Of a stretch of 64,000 nucleotides of DNA, positions 10,166 to 19,499 are shown in pieces. The position numbers and the translations under genes were made by a program. The stretch covers positions 2,604,001 through 2,668,000 of the forward strand of contig NZ_AP022570.1 of the NCBI RefSeq assembly GCF_010728325.1, given 5' to 3'. Within the stretch, counting starts at the first letter, position 1. Every line of letters begins with the position of its first letter. Source of the DNA: Mycolicibacterium poriferae. Lineage in GTDB: Bacteria > Actinomycetota > Actinomycetes > Mycobacteriales > Mycobacteriaceae. The notes under the pieces were generated by a model. It saw nothing but the letters and a program-made list of their open reading frames with translations, was not told the origin of the DNA and did no database searches.

Positions 10166-10903
10166 GTGTACCGAGTTTTTGAAGCGCTCGATGAATTGGG
10201 TGCAATCGTCGAAGAAGCGCGCGGCGTGCCGATGACGGCCGGATGCGTGGTGCCGCGCGGTGACGTCCTCGAGTTGATCGACGACATCAAGGACGCCATC
10301 CCGGGTGAGCTCGACGACGCGCAGGACGTGCTCGACGCGCGCGACGGGTTGCTGCGCGAGGCCAAGGACCACGCCGAGTCAACCGTGTCGACGGCCAACG
10401 CCGAAGCCGACTCGATGGTCAACCACGCCCGCGCCGAAGCCGACCGGTTGCTCTCCGACGCCAAGGCGCAGGCTGACCGGATGGTCGCCGAGGCGCGCCA
10501 GCACAGCGAACGCATGGTCGGTGAGGCCCGCGACGAGGCGGCGCGCATCGCGGCCACCGCCAAGCGGGAGTACGAGGCCAGCGTCGGGCGGGCCAAGTCC
10601 GAGGCCGACCGGCTCATCGAAAGCGGCAATCTCGCCTATGAGAAGGCTGTTCAGGAAGGCATCAAGGAACAGCAGCGGCTCGTGGCGCAGACCGAGATCG
10701 TCGCCACCGCCAACGCCGAGGCCACCCGGATGATCGACTCGGCGCACGCCGAAGCCGACCGACTGCGCGGCGAGTGCGACATCTACGTCGACAGCAAACT
10801 CGCCGAGTTCGAGGACTTCCTCAACGGCACCCTGCGGTCGGTGGGCCGGGGCCGGCACCAGCTGCGCACCGCCGCGGGCACCCACGATTACGCGGCCCGC
10901 TGA
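10166..10903 (+). CDS. sepIVA: DivIVA-like septum factor SepIVA
   Basis: A 245-residue protein, orthologous to Rv2927c. An N-terminal DivIVA-like region (VFEALDELGAIVEEARGVPM) is followed by a long Ala/Glu/Arg-rich coiled coil with heptad-like AEADR repeats through about residue 215. SepIVA is needed for cell division and localises near the septum and the intracellular membrane domain. The GTG start at 10166 is preceded by CTGGAGG. The 153-bp upstream gap has a short inverted repeat (ACCAG/CTGGT, 10120-10134) but no clear promoter I can assign. Confidence 0.92.
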   Translation: MYRVFEALDELGAIVEEARGVPMTAGCVVPRGDVLELIDDIKDAIPGELDDAQDVLDARDGLLREAKDHAESTVSTANAEADSMVNHARAEADRLLSDAKAQADRMVAEARQHSERMVGEARDEAARIAATAKREYEASVGRAKSEADRLIESGNLAYEKAVQEGIKEQQRLVAQTEIVATANAEATRMIDSAHAEADRLRGECDIYVDSKLAEFEDFLNGTLRSVGRGRHQLRTAAGTHDYAAR

Positions 10904-10968
10904 CCGGTCCGCAGCCCCGACCGCGAACACGCGATCGTTAGCCGGATTCCGGCCCGTACGATACGTGC

Positions 10969-11583
10969 ATGGCGACGCATGCAAAGGCAGCGGCGCACCG
11001 CGGGTCACGGTCGCCCCTCGTGATCGACATTTCCCGGCTCGGTAGGCGCCCCGGTTCGATGATGACCGTCGAGACCACGGTGCCCAGTCCGTTGCGGATC
11101 GGCGTGGAGCTGATCGCCGTCGACGAGGGCGCGCCCCTGGATCTGAACCTGCGGCTGGAGTCGGTGTCCGAGGGGGTCCTGGTCACCGGCACGGTGTCCG
11201 CGCCGACGTCGGGGGAGTGCGCGCGCTGCCTGAATCCGCTCACCGGTGACGTGGAGATCGATCTCACCGAACTGTTCGCCTATCCCGACAGCACGACCGA
11301 CGAGACCACCGACGACGACGAGGTCGCCCGTGTCAGCAGCATCCGTGGCGCCGAGTCGGTGGACCTGGAGCAGCCGATCATCGATGCGATCGGACTGGTC
11401 CTGCCGTTCTCGCCGGTGTGCGGCGACGACTGCGCCGGGCTGTGTCCCGACTGCGGTATGCCGCTGGCCGACGCCGAACCTGGACACCAGCACGAGAAGA
11501 TCGATCCGCGCTGGGCCAAATTGGCCGAGCTCCGCGACCAGACAGCAGGGGGACCGCGGGAGCCCAGCGGAGACGAGCAGTGA
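10969..11583 (+). CDS. YceD/DUF177 family protein
   Basis: A 204-residue protein orthologous to Rv2926c. The DUF177 Cys motifs are present: CARC near residue 85 and a C-terminal cluster ([13 protein letters not shown]), suggesting metal binding. In most bacteria this family sits next to rpmF and is linked to 23S rRNA or L32 metabolism. Here the neighbour is rnc, whose GTG start overlaps the stop by 4 bp, which supports a role in rRNA maturation. The C-terminus has a Gly/Pro/Glu-rich tail. Confidence 0.9.
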   Translation: MATHAKAAAHRGSRSPLVIDISRLGRRPGSMMTVETTVPSPLRIGVELIAVDEGAPLDLNLRLESVSEGVLVTGTVSAPTSGECARCLNPLTGDVEIDLTELFAYPDSTTDETTDDDEVARVSSIRGAESVDLEQPIIDAIGLVLPFSPVCGDDCAGLCPDCGMPLADAEPGHQHEKIDPRWAKLAELRDQTAGGPREPSGDEQ

Positions 11584-12275
11584 CGGCGGACCGTGCGCCT
11601 CTGCTCGCGGCGCTCGGCGTCGACCTGCCCGAGGAGTTGCTGACGATCGCGCTGACGCATCGCAGCTATTCCTATGAGAACGGCGGCCTGCCCACCAACG
11701 AACGCCTCGAGTTCCTCGGCGACTCGGTGCTCGGCCTGACGATCACCGAGGAGCTCTACCACCGTCACCCTGACCGCTCCGAGGGCGATCTCGCCAAGCT
11801 GCGAGCCAGCATCGTCAACACCCACGCACTCGCGGATGTGGGCCGCGCGCTGCCGCCCGAGGGTCTCGGCTCCTACCTGCTGCTGGGCAAGGGTGAGGAG
11901 AACTCCGGCGGCGCGGACAAGTCCAGCATCCTGGCCGACGGCGTCGAATCCCTTTTGGGTGCGGTGTATTTGGAGCACGGCGCGAGCATCGCGCGCAAGG
12001 TCATCCTGAAGTTGTTCGGAGACCTGCTGGACACCGCGCCGACGCTGGGCGCCGGTCTGGACTGGAAGAGCAGCCTGCAGGAGCTGACCGCGTCGCGCGG
12101 GCTGGGCGCGCCGACCTATCTGGTGAGCTCCACCGGACCGGACCACGACAAGGAGTTCACCGCCGTGGTGGTCATCGCCGGGGTGGAGTACGGCAGGGGT
12201 GTGGGACGGACCAAGAAGGAGGCCGAGCTGCGCGCTGCCGCTGCGGCGTGGAACGCGCTGAACCCGGATGCCTGA
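11580..12275 (+). CDS. rnc: Ribonuclease III
   Basis: A 231-residue dsRNA endonuclease. The signature [13 protein letters not shown] carries the acidic Mg-binding residues, a second acidic cluster is in [11 protein letters not shown], and a C-terminal dsRNA-binding domain ends with the [14 protein letters not shown] helix. It processes rRNA precursors. The GTG start at 11580 forms a GTGA overlap with the DUF177 gene; longer frames upstream would lie inside that gene. Confidence 0.96.
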   Translation: MTADRAPLLAALGVDLPEELLTIALTHRSYSYENGGLPTNERLEFLGDSVLGLTITEELYHRHPDRSEGDLAKLRASIVNTHALADVGRALPPEGLGSYLLLGKGEENSGGADKSSILADGVESLLGAVYLEHGASIARKVILKLFGDLLDTAPTLGAGLDWKSSLQELTASRGLGAPTYLVSSTGPDHDKEFTAVVVIAGVEYGRGVGRTKKEAELRAAAAAWNALNPDA

Positions 12276-13185
12276 GCTTCCCGAGGTCGAGGTCGTCCGG
12301 CGCGGGCTGGCTGCGCACGTCACCGGCAGGACCATCACCGCGGTGCGGGTGCATCACCCTCGGGCGGTGCGCCGCCACGAGGCGGGGCCGGCCGATCTGA
12401 CCGCCCGCTTGCTCGGTAGCCGCATCAGCGGCACGGGCCGGCGGGGCAAGTATCTGTGGCTGACCCTCGACGAGGGGGCCGATGAGCCGCTTGCGCGAAG
12501 AGAAACTGATTCCGCTCTGGTGGTGCATCTGGGTATGAGCGGGCAGATGCTGCTGGGATCGACACCCAGCACCGGCGCGGGTGGCCCGCAGCGTCAGCCC
12601 AACGAGAACCACCTGCGCATCGCGGCGCTGCTCGACGACGGGACGACCGTGAGTTTCGTCGACCAGCGGACGTTCGGCGGATGGATGGTCACCGAGCTGG
12701 TCGATGTCGACGGCGCGCAGGTGCCCGAGCCGGTCGCCCACATCGCCCGGGATCCTCTGGACCCAGGGTTCGACCGTAACGCCGTGGTGAATGTGTTGCG
12801 GCACAAGAACTCCGAGATCAAACGTCAGCTGCTCGACCAAACCGTCGTCTCCGGTATCGGCAACATCTACGCCGACGAGGCGCTGTGGCGCGCCAGGGTC
12901 AACCCGACCAGGCTGGCGTCGGGTCTGTCGCGACGGAAGCTGGCCGAACTGCTCGATGCCGCAACCGCGGTGATGTCCGACGCGCTGGGTCAGGGCGGGA
13001 CGTCGTTCGACTCGCTCTACGTGAACGTCAACGGTGAGTCGGGCTACTTCGACCGGTCGCTCGACGCGTACGGCCGGGACGGGCAGCCGTGCCGGCGATG
13101 CGGCGCGGTGATGCGCCGGGAGAAGTTCATGAACCGCTCGTCGTGCTACTGCCCGCGGTGTCAGCCTCGTCCCCGAGCGCGCTGA
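12268..13185 (+). CDS. mutM: Formamidopyrimidine-DNA glycosylase
   Basis: A 305-residue base-excision repair enzyme for 8-oxoguanine and FaPy lesions. The N-terminal [13 protein letters not shown] supplies catalytic Pro1 and Glu2 after Met removal. There is a helix-two-turn-helix region ([17 protein letters not shown]) and a C-terminal zinc finger (CRRCG and CYCPRCQ). It overlaps rnc by 8 bp, as in other mycobacteria, where mutM/fpg is Rv2924c. Confidence 0.96.
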   Translation: MPELPEVEVVRRGLAAHVTGRTITAVRVHHPRAVRRHEAGPADLTARLLGSRISGTGRRGKYLWLTLDEGADEPLARRETDSALVVHLGMSGQMLLGSTPSTGAGGPQRQPNENHLRIAALLDDGTTVSFVDQRTFGGWMVTELVDVDGAQVPEPVAHIARDPLDPGFDRNAVVNVLRHKNSEIKRQLLDQTVVSGIGNIYADEALWRARVNPTRLASGLSRRKLAELLDAATAVMSDALGQGGTSFDSLYVNVNGESGYFDRSLDAYGRDGQPCRRCGAVMRREKFMNRSSCYCPRCQPRPRAR

Positions 13186-13282
13186 TCTTGCCCATTGCCC
13201 GTCGAACCGAGGTTTCGGGTCGTCGTCTGCGCCAGAGTCGAGACCGGGAATCTCCGTTCGGAGAACGTTGTAGAAAGAGAGC

Positions 13283-13699
13283 ATGACCGAACTATGGGTT
13301 GAGCGCACCGGGGTACGGCGTTACACGGGCCGCAGCTCCAGGGGCGCGGAGGTGTTCATCGGGTCCGAGGATGTCGAGGGCGTCTTCACCCCCGGCGAAC
13401 TGCTCAAGATCGCGCTCGCGGGGTGCAGCGGGCTGTCCAGCGACCAACCGCTGCGCCGCCGACTCGGAGACGACTACGAGGCCACCATCCGGGTATCCGG
13501 CCAGGCGGACCGCGAGCAGGAGCGCTACCCGCTGCTCGAGGAGTCGTTGGAGCTCGACTTGTCGGGGCTCTCGGCCGACGACCTGACCCGGCTGCTCACC
13601 GTCGTCGAACGCGCCGTCGACCAGGTGTGCACGGTGGGGCGCACGTTAAAGACTGGCACCAAAGTGAATTTTGAGGTGAAAGATGTTGGGGGAAAGTGA
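13283..13699 (+). CDS. OsmC/Ohr family protein
   Basis: A 138-residue OsmC-like protein orthologous to Rv2923c. The two conserved redox cysteines are in [10 protein letters not shown] and [10 protein letters not shown]. OsmC/Ohr proteins reduce organic hydroperoxides, although some members may handle thiols. It starts 97 bp after mutM with AGAAAGAG upstream and overlaps acyP by 17 bp. Confidence 0.88.
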   Translation: MTELWVERTGVRRYTGRSSRGAEVFIGSEDVEGVFTPGELLKIALAGCSGLSSDQPLRRRLGDDYEATIRVSGQADREQERYPLLEESLELDLSGLSADDLTRLLTVVERAVDQVCTVGRTLKTGTKVNFEVKDVGGK

Positions 13700-13967
13700 C
13701 GTCCGGCTCACCGCCTGGGTGCACGGATATGTGCAGGGCGTGGGTTTCCGCTGGTGGACGCGCTCAAAAGCCCTGGAGCTGGGCCTGACGGGGTTCGCGG
13801 CGAACAAACCCGACGGTCGCGTCCAGGTGGTTGCGCAGGGCTCGAAAAAGGCCTGTGAGCAGCTGCTCGGCGCTCTTGAGGGCGGGGACACGCCGGGAGA
13901 GGTGGACAAGGTGATCGCGAACTGGTCGGAACCGGCCGACGCGTTCACCGGCTTCACCGAGCGCTGA
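13683..13967 (+). CDS. acyP: Acylphosphatase
   Basis: A 94-residue acylphosphatase. The catalytic Arg is in [11 protein letters not shown] and the Asn in [11 protein letters not shown], both canonical. It hydrolyses carboxyl-phosphate bonds such as those of acetyl phosphate or carbamoyl phosphate. It overlaps the OsmC gene by 17 bp and lies 26 bp before smc, matching Rv2922A. Confidence 0.93.
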   Translation: MLGESDVRLTAWVHGYVQGVGFRWWTRSKALELGLTGFAANKPDGRVQVVAQGSKKACEQLLGALEGGDTPGEVDKVIANWSEPADAFTGFTER

Positions 13968-13993
13968 CCTCCGCGACGGTAGGGTGGCACGTC

Positions 13994-16900
13994 ATGCATC
14001 TGAAGAGTCTGACGCTGAAGGGCTTCAAGTCCTTCGCCTCGCCGACGACTCTGCGCTTCGAACCCGGCATCACCTGCGTCGTCGGCCCCAACGGGTCGGG
14101 CAAGTCCAACGTCGTCGACGCGCTGACCTGGGTGATGGGTGAACAGGGCGCCAAGACCTTGCGCGGCGGCAAGATGGAGGACGTCATCTTCGCCGGGACC
14201 TCCTCGCGAGCCCCGCTCGGGCGAGCCGAGGTCACGCTGACGATCGACAACTCCGACAACGCGCTGCCGATCGACTACTCCGAGGTCTCGATCACCCGCC
14301 GGATGTTCCGTGACGGTGCCGGTGAATACGAGATCAACGGCAGCAGTTGCCGTTTGATGGATGTGCAGGAGTTGCTGTCCGACTCGGGTATCGGGCGCGA
14401 AATGCACGTCATCGTCGGTCAGGGCAAGCTCTCGGAGATCCTCGAGTCGCGTCCCGAGGACCGGCGCGCCTTCATCGAGGAGGCCGCCGGAGTGCTCAAA
14501 CACCGCAAACGCAAGGAAAAGGCGGTGCGCAAGCTCGACTCGATGCAGGCCAACCTGGCCCGCCTCACCGACCTGACCACCGAGCTGCGACGCCAACTCA
14601 AACCGCTGGGTCGGCAGGCCGAGATGGCGCGGCGCGCCCAGACCATCCAGGCCGACCTGCGCGACGCGCGGCTGCGGTTGGCCGCCGATGACCTGGTCAC
14701 CCGCAGGGCGGAGTTCGACAACACCAATCAGACCGAGACGACGCTGCGCCGCGAGCATGACGAGCTCAGCGCACGGCTGGAGACGGCCACCGCCGAGCTC
14801 GATGCGCACGAGAGTGCCGTCGGTGACCTCAGCGAGCGCGCCGACGCCGCCCAGCAGCGCTGGTTTCGGCTCTCGGCGCTGGCCGAGCGGGTCAGCGCGA
14901 CCGTCCGGATCGCCAGTGAGCGCGCCCAGCATCTGGATGCCGAACCCGAGACCTCCGGCGGCCCCGACCCCGACGAGTTGGAGGCCCAGGCCGACGAAGT
15001 CGCCGAACGCGAACGCCAGCTACTCGAGGAACTGTCGGAATCCCGCGAACGTCTCGACGCGGCGCGCGCCGAGCTCGCCGAACGTGAGCAGGTCGCGGCT
15101 GAAGCGGAACGGGCGCACCTGGCCGCGGCCCGCGCCGAGGCCGACCGTCGTGAGGGCCTGGCCCGACTGTCCGGGCAGGTCGACACGATGCGTACCCGCG
15201 TCGAGTCCATCGACGAGACGGTCGCCAGGCTGAGCACCGCGATCGACGACGCCGCCGCGCGCGCCCAGCAGACGCAGGCCGAGTTCGAGACCGTGCAGAG
15301 CCGCGTCGGCGAACTCGACGCCGGGGAGGTCGGCCTCGACGAACACCACGACCGCACCGTGACGGCGTTGCGGTTGGCCGACGAGCGGGTGGCCGAACTG
15401 CAGGCCGCCGAACGCGCCGCAGAGCGTCAGGTCGCCTCGCTGCAGGCCCGCATCGATGCGTTGTCCGTAGGCCTCGAACGCAAGGACGGCGCCGCCTGGC
15501 TACAGGAGAACCACAGGGGCGCAGGACTTCTCGGGTCGATCGCGAATCTGGTCAAGGTGCGGGCCGGGCATGAAGCGGCCGTGGCTGCCGTGTTGGGCGC
15601 CGCCGCGGACGCGCTGGCCGCGCAGGACTCGCGGTCGGCCGGCGACGCGCTGACCGCCCTCAAGGAAGCCGATGGCGGGCGGGCGGCCATCGTGCTGGGT
15701 GACTGGCCCGTTCCGGCCGCACCCGGCCCCGGCCCGCTGCCCGGCGGTGCGGTCTGGGCCGCCGATGTGGTCGACGTCGATCCCAGCGTGCGCAGTGCGG
15801 TGACGGCGATGATCGCCGGGGTGGTGGTCGTCGCTGATCTCGCGGCCGCACTCGAACTCGTTGCCGCCCATCCTGAATTGCGCGCGGTGACCGCCGACGG
15901 TGATCTGGTCGGCGGTGGTTGGGTCAGCGGCGGCTCCGACCGGCGGCCCAGCACGCTGGAGATCGCCGCCGAGGTCGACAAGGCGCGCGCGGAGTTGACC
16001 GCCGCCGAACGCCAGACCGGCGAGTTGTCGGCCGCTCTGGCCGGGGCGTTGGCCGAACAGACCGCGCGCCAGGACGCCGCGGAGCAGGCGTTGGCCGCCC
16101 TCAACGAATCGGACGCGGCGATCTCGGCGATCTACGAACAGCTGGGTCGATTGGGCCAGGACGCCCGCGCCGCCGACGACGAGTGGCAGCGGCTGATCAA
16201 ACAGCGCGACGAACTCGAGGCCGGGCGCACCCAGACCGTCGACGAACTCAGTGCGCTCGAGGCGCGTCTGCACAACGCGCAGCAGGAGCCGATGTTCGAG
16301 GTGGCACCGGTGGACCGCGAGGAGTCCACTGCGGCCGCCGACGCTGCGCGCTCGGCCGAGGTGGAAGCCCGGCTGACGGTACGCACCGCCGAAGAGCGCG
16401 CCAATGCTGTTCGTGGAAGGGCGGATTCGCTGCGTCGCGCCGCCGCCGCCGAGCGGGAGGCCCGGGTGCGGGCCGCGCGGGCCAGGGAGGCGCGGGTCCA
16501 TGCGGCGGCGATGGCCGCCGCGGTCGCCGCGTCCGGACGAGCGGTTGCCGAGCGGTTGAGCCAAGCGGTGGTGGTGGCGTCGCGGATTCGCGACGAGGTC
16601 GCCGCCGAGCGGCAGACCCGGGCGGCGGCACTGGGCCGGGCGCGCGACGAAGTCGGTGAGCTGTCCACCCGCATCGCCGCACTGACCGATTCGCTGCACC
16701 GCGACGAGGTGGCGAAAGCGCAAGCGGCGCTGCGCATCGAGCAGCTCGAGGAGCAGGTGCTCGAGCAGTTCGGCATGGCCGCCGCCGACCTCGTCGCCGA
16801 GTACGGGCCGACGGTGCCGTTGCCGCCGTCGGAGTTGGAGATGGCCGAGTACGAGCAGGCCAAGGAGCGCGGCGAGCCTGTCACCGCGCCGGCCCCGATG

Positions 16901-17581
16901 CCGTATGACCGGCCCACCCAGGAGCGGCGCGCCAAGCGGGCCGAGCGTGAGTTGAACCAACTGGGCCGGGTCAACCCGCTGGCGTTGGAGGAGTTCGCCG
17001 CGCTGGAGGAGCGGTACAACTTCCTGTCCACCCAGCTCGAGGACGTCAAGGCCGCCCGCAAAGACCTGCTCGACGTGATCTCCGATGTCGACGGCCGGAT
17101 CCTGCAGGTGTTTACCGACGCCTACGCCGATGTCGAGCGCGAGTTCGCCCAGGTCTTCTCGACGCTGTTCCCGGGTGGGGAGGGCAGGCTGCTGCTCACC
17201 GACCCGAGCGACATGCTGACCACCGGAATCGAGGTCGAAGCGCGGCCGCCGGGCAAGAAGATCAAGCGGTTGTCTCTGCTGTCGGGCGGCGAGAAGTCCC
17301 TGACCGCCGTCGCGATGCTGGTCGCGATCTTCCGGGCCCGCCCGTCCCCGTTCTACGTCATGGACGAGGTCGAGGCGGCGCTCGACGACGTCAACCTGCG
17401 CCGGCTGATCAGCCTGTTCGAACAGCTCCGGGAGCGCTCGCAGCTGATCGTGATCACCCACCAGAAACCCACGATGGAGGTGGCCGACGCGCTGTACGGC
17501 GTGTCGATGCGCGGTGACGGCATCACGACGGTGATCTCGCAGCGCATGCGCGGCCAGGAACTGGTCAGCAGCCGGACCTGA
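13994..17581 (+). CDS. smc: Chromosome segregation ATPase SMC
   Basis: A 1195-residue SMC protein. The N-terminal head has Walker [10 protein letters not shown] (residues 31-39). Long coiled-coil arms flank a hinge at about residues 505-670. The C-terminal head has the LSGGEKSL signature near residue 1096 and Walker [17 protein letters not shown] dimers, with ScpA/B, condense and organise the chromosome. The coiled coil explains the Ala/Glu/Arg-rich composition and the many false antisense frames here. Confidence 0.97.
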   Translation: MHLKSLTLKGFKSFASPTTLRFEPGITCVVGPNGSGKSNVVDALTWVMGEQGAKTLRGGKMEDVIFAGTSSRAPLGRAEVTLTIDNSDNALPIDYSEVSITRRMFRDGAGEYEINGSSCRLMDVQELLSDSGIGREMHVIVGQGKLSEILESRPEDRRAFIEEAAGVLKHRKRKEKAVRKLDSMQANLARLTDLTTELRRQLKPLGRQAEMARRAQTIQADLRDARLRLAADDLVTRRAEFDNTNQTETTLRREHDELSARLETATAELDAHESAVGDLSERADAAQQRWFRLSALAERVSATVRIASERAQHLDAEPETSGGPDPDELEAQADEVAERERQLLEELSESRERLDAARAELAEREQVAAEAERAHLAAARAEADRREGLARLSGQVDTMRTRVESIDETVARLSTAIDDAAARAQQTQAEFETVQSRVGELDAGEVGLDEHHDRTVTALRLADERVAELQAAERAAERQVASLQARIDALSVGLERKDGAAWLQENHRGAGLLGSIANLVKVRAGHEAAVAAVLGAAADALAAQDSRSAGDALTALKEADGGRAAIVLGDWPVPAAPGPGPLPGGAVWAADVVDVDPSVRSAVTAMIAGVVVVADLAAALELVAAHPELRAVTADGDLVGGGWVSGGSDRRPSTLEIAAEVDKARAELTAAERQTGELSAALAGALAEQTARQDAAEQALAALNESDAAISAIYEQLGRLGQDARAADDEWQRLIKQRDELEAGRTQTVDELSALEARLHNAQQEPMFEVAPVDREESTAAADAARSAEVEARLTVRTAEERANAVRGRADSLRRAAAAEREARVRAARAREARVHAAAMAAAVAASGRAVAERLSQAVVVASRIRDEVAAERQTRAAALGRARDEVGELSTRIAALTDSLHRDEVAKAQAALRIEQLEEQVLEQFGMAAADLVAEYGPTVPLPPSELEMAEYEQAKERGEPVTAPAPMPYDRPTQERRAKRAERELNQLGRVNPLALEEFAALEERYNFLSTQLEDVKAARKDLLDVISDVDGRILQVFTDAYADVEREFAQVFSTLFPGGEGRLLLTDPSDMLTTGIEVEARPPGKKIKRLSLLSGGEKSLTAVAMLVAIFRARPSPFYVMDEVEAALDDVNLRRLISLFEQLRERSQLIVITHQKPTMEVADALYGVSMRGDGITTVISQRMRGQELVSSRT

Positions 17582-17592
17582 GACTCAGCAGG

Positions 17593-17796
17593 CAGGACCG
17601 GAGCGCGCAGCCGGGCGCCGAGGAACTCCGTGCTCAGATCCACACTGTTCAGGTCGGTCTGGGTCAGCGCGTTGTAGGGCAGCCGGTAGCGCTCCAGGCC
17701 GGTGCGAACGAACTGGTAATCCACCTGTTCGGTCAGGCAGACGTCGATGTGCCTGCGCTTGCGGTGCGCCGCGGTGAACGTGGGGTCGGGCGTCAT
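17593..17796 (-). pseudogene. N-terminal remnant of type 2 isopentenyl-diphosphate isomerase
   Basis: Reading minus from ATG at 17796, the first 68 codons resemble the N-terminus of type 2 IPP isomerase (Fni/Idi-2): [25 protein letters not shown], then [17 protein letters not shown]. In the family the next residues are a Met-Thr-Gly-Gly segment and the FMN barrel. Here the similarity ends at 17593, 11 bp from the smc stop, and the frame continues meaninglessly antisense to smc. About 80 percent of the gene is therefore missing. It reads as a deletion remnant, not a functional enzyme. The assignment is from memory of the family sequence. Confidence 0.78.
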
Positions 17797-17824
17797 CGTT
17801 CAGGCCCCCTGCGACAATGGCGTG

Positions 17825-19282
17825 GTGTCTGAGGGTCTCTGGATCGCGATAGCGGTCATCGCCGTTCTGCTCGTTGCTGCGCTCGTGGTCGGATTGCTGC
17901 GGTACCGCAAGCGGCGCATCAGCCTCGCCCGTCCAGACACTGCTACTCCTGTCGATCGCTCGGGCGGCTACACCGCCTCGTCGGGCATCACGTTCAGTCA
18001 GTCCACCCCGACCGTGACTCCGCCGGGGGTGAAGCCGCCCAGCGGGCCGGAGCCGACGCCGGCGAGCCGGCCAGACACCGCCCCGCCGCAGCCGGAGCGC
18101 ATCGACACCACCGGGCTACCCGCCGTCGGCGATGATGCCACCATCCCGCGGGACGCGCCGAAGCGTCCGATCGCCGATGTCACCCTTCCCGAGCCGCGGA
18201 CCGCGCCGCCGGTCGAGCCGCCGACCGCGCCGCCGGTCGAGAGGCCCGCGCCGCCGGTCGAGACACCCCCGCCGGTTGCCCCGGCGGAATCGGCAGCGCC
18301 CGGGGCCCCCGCCCCCGAGGAGATCCCGGCCGGCGCCGAAGCGCCGGACATCGAGGCCATCGCGCCGCCGGAGGGCCGTCTGGATCGACTGCGCGGCCGG
18401 CTGGCCAAATCGCAGAACACCCTCGGTCGCAGCATGCTCGGCCTGCTCGGCGGCGGCGATCTCGACGAGGAGTCCTGGGAGGAGATCGAGGACACCCTGC
18501 TGATCGCCGACCTCGGCCCGGTCGTGACCGAATCGGTGGTGGCGGCCTTGCGCGCCAAGATGGCCAGCAGCCAGGTGCGCACCGAGGCCGACGCCCGCGC
18601 CGTGCTGCGCGACGTGCTGATCACCGAACTGCAACCCGACCTCGATCGCTCCATCCGCGCACTGCCGCACGACGACAAACCCTCGGTTCTGCTGGTCGTC
18701 GGCGTCAACGGAACGGGCAAGACCACCACAGTCGGCAAGCTGGCCCGCGTGCTGGTCGCCGACGGCAGGCGGGTGGTCCTCGGGGCCGCCGACACGTTCC
18801 GCGCCGCCGCCGCCGACCAGCTGCAGGCCTGGGCGTCGCGGGTCGGCGCACAGGTGGTCCGTGGCGCGGAGGGCGCCGACCCGGCCTCGGTGGCGTTCGA
18901 CGCCGTCGACACGGGCATCAACTCCGGTGCCGACGTCGTCGTCGTCGACACAGCCGGACGGCTGCACACCAAGAGCGGCTTGATGGACGAGTTGGGCAAG
19001 GTGAAAAGGGTGGTGGGCCGCCGGGCGGCGGTCGACGAAGTGCTGCTGGTGCTCGACGCCACGATCGGCCAGAACAGCCTGCCGCAGGCCAGGGTGTTCG
19101 CTGAAGTCGTCGACATCACCGGTGTCGTGCTGACCAAGCTGGACGGTACGGCCAAAGGTGGCATCGTGTTCCGCGTCCAGCAGGAGTTGGGTGTGCCGGT
19201 CAAACTCGTCGGACTCGGAGAAGGGCCCGACGATCTCGCGCCGTTCGAACCCTCGGCCTTCGTCGACGCGCTGCTCGGCTGA
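17825..19282 (+). CDS. ftsY: Signal recognition particle receptor FtsY
   Basis: A 485-residue SRP receptor GTPase. An N-terminal transmembrane helix (LWIAIAVIAVLLVAALVVGLL) is followed by a long Pro/Ala-rich acidic linker (about residues 60-180). The NG domain has P-loop GVNGTGKTT (near residue 293), DTAGRLHTK and TKLDGTAKGG. It docks SRP-bound ribosomes at the membrane together with Ffh (23849). The start lies at tandem GTG codons 17822/17825. The N-terminal membrane anchor is a mycobacterial feature absent from E. coli FtsY. Confidence 0.95.
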   Translation: MSEGLWIAIAVIAVLLVAALVVGLLRYRKRRISLARPDTATPVDRSGGYTASSGITFSQSTPTVTPPGVKPPSGPEPTPASRPDTAPPQPERIDTTGLPAVGDDATIPRDAPKRPIADVTLPEPRTAPPVEPPTAPPVERPAPPVETPPPVAPAESAAPGAPAPEEIPAGAEAPDIEAIAPPEGRLDRLRGRLAKSQNTLGRSMLGLLGGGDLDEESWEEIEDTLLIADLGPVVTESVVAALRAKMASSQVRTEADARAVLRDVLITELQPDLDRSIRALPHDDKPSVLLVVGVNGTGKTTTVGKLARVLVADGRRVVLGAADTFRAAAADQLQAWASRVGAQVVRGAEGADPASVAFDAVDTGINSGADVVVVDTAGRLHTKSGLMDELGKVKRVVGRRAAVDEVLLVLDATIGQNSLPQARVFAEVVDITGVVLTKLDGTAKGGIVFRVQQELGVPVKLVGLGEGPDDLAPFEPSAFVDALLG

Positions 19283-19363
19283 CCGTTTTTCGTGGCGCTA
19301 CGCCAGCACACCGGGGACGAAAATTGTTCCACGGCGCGATCGTTTTTGCTGAACGTGCCTGGT

Positions 19364-19411
19364 GAAACCTGAGCGTAACCGGATGCGTGAACCCGTTCAC
19401 GTAGCTGAAAC
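19364..19411. promoter_or_regulatory. Two GlnR-like boxes upstream of amt
   Basis: Two motif pairs fit the actinobacterial GlnR pattern of two half-sites separated by 6 bp (AC-n9-AC). One is GAAAC-n6-GTAAC at 19364-19379, and the other is TTCAC-n6-GAAAC at 19396-19411. They lie 89-136 bp upstream of amt. GlnR activates amt-glnK-glnD under nitrogen limitation in mycobacteria and streptomycetes. The motif match is seen directly; regulation is inferred. Confidence 0.6.
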
Positions 19412-19499
19412 ACGAACGAATCACAGGTGAAACGCGCGCACAAGAGTCTCTTCGGGAGGCCGATCATGTCGGCTCACGTCCCAAGGAGGTTCAAACAAA

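Noticed and set aside
15500..17461. 653-residue antisense open frame within smc
   Set aside because: It mirrors the coiled-coil coding sequence of smc and has no recognisable motif or ribosome binding site.
19293..19305. Terminator after ftsY (TGGCG/CGCCA hairpin)
   Set aside because: The stem is only 5 bp and the T-run precedes it on the plus strand, the wrong side for ftsY.
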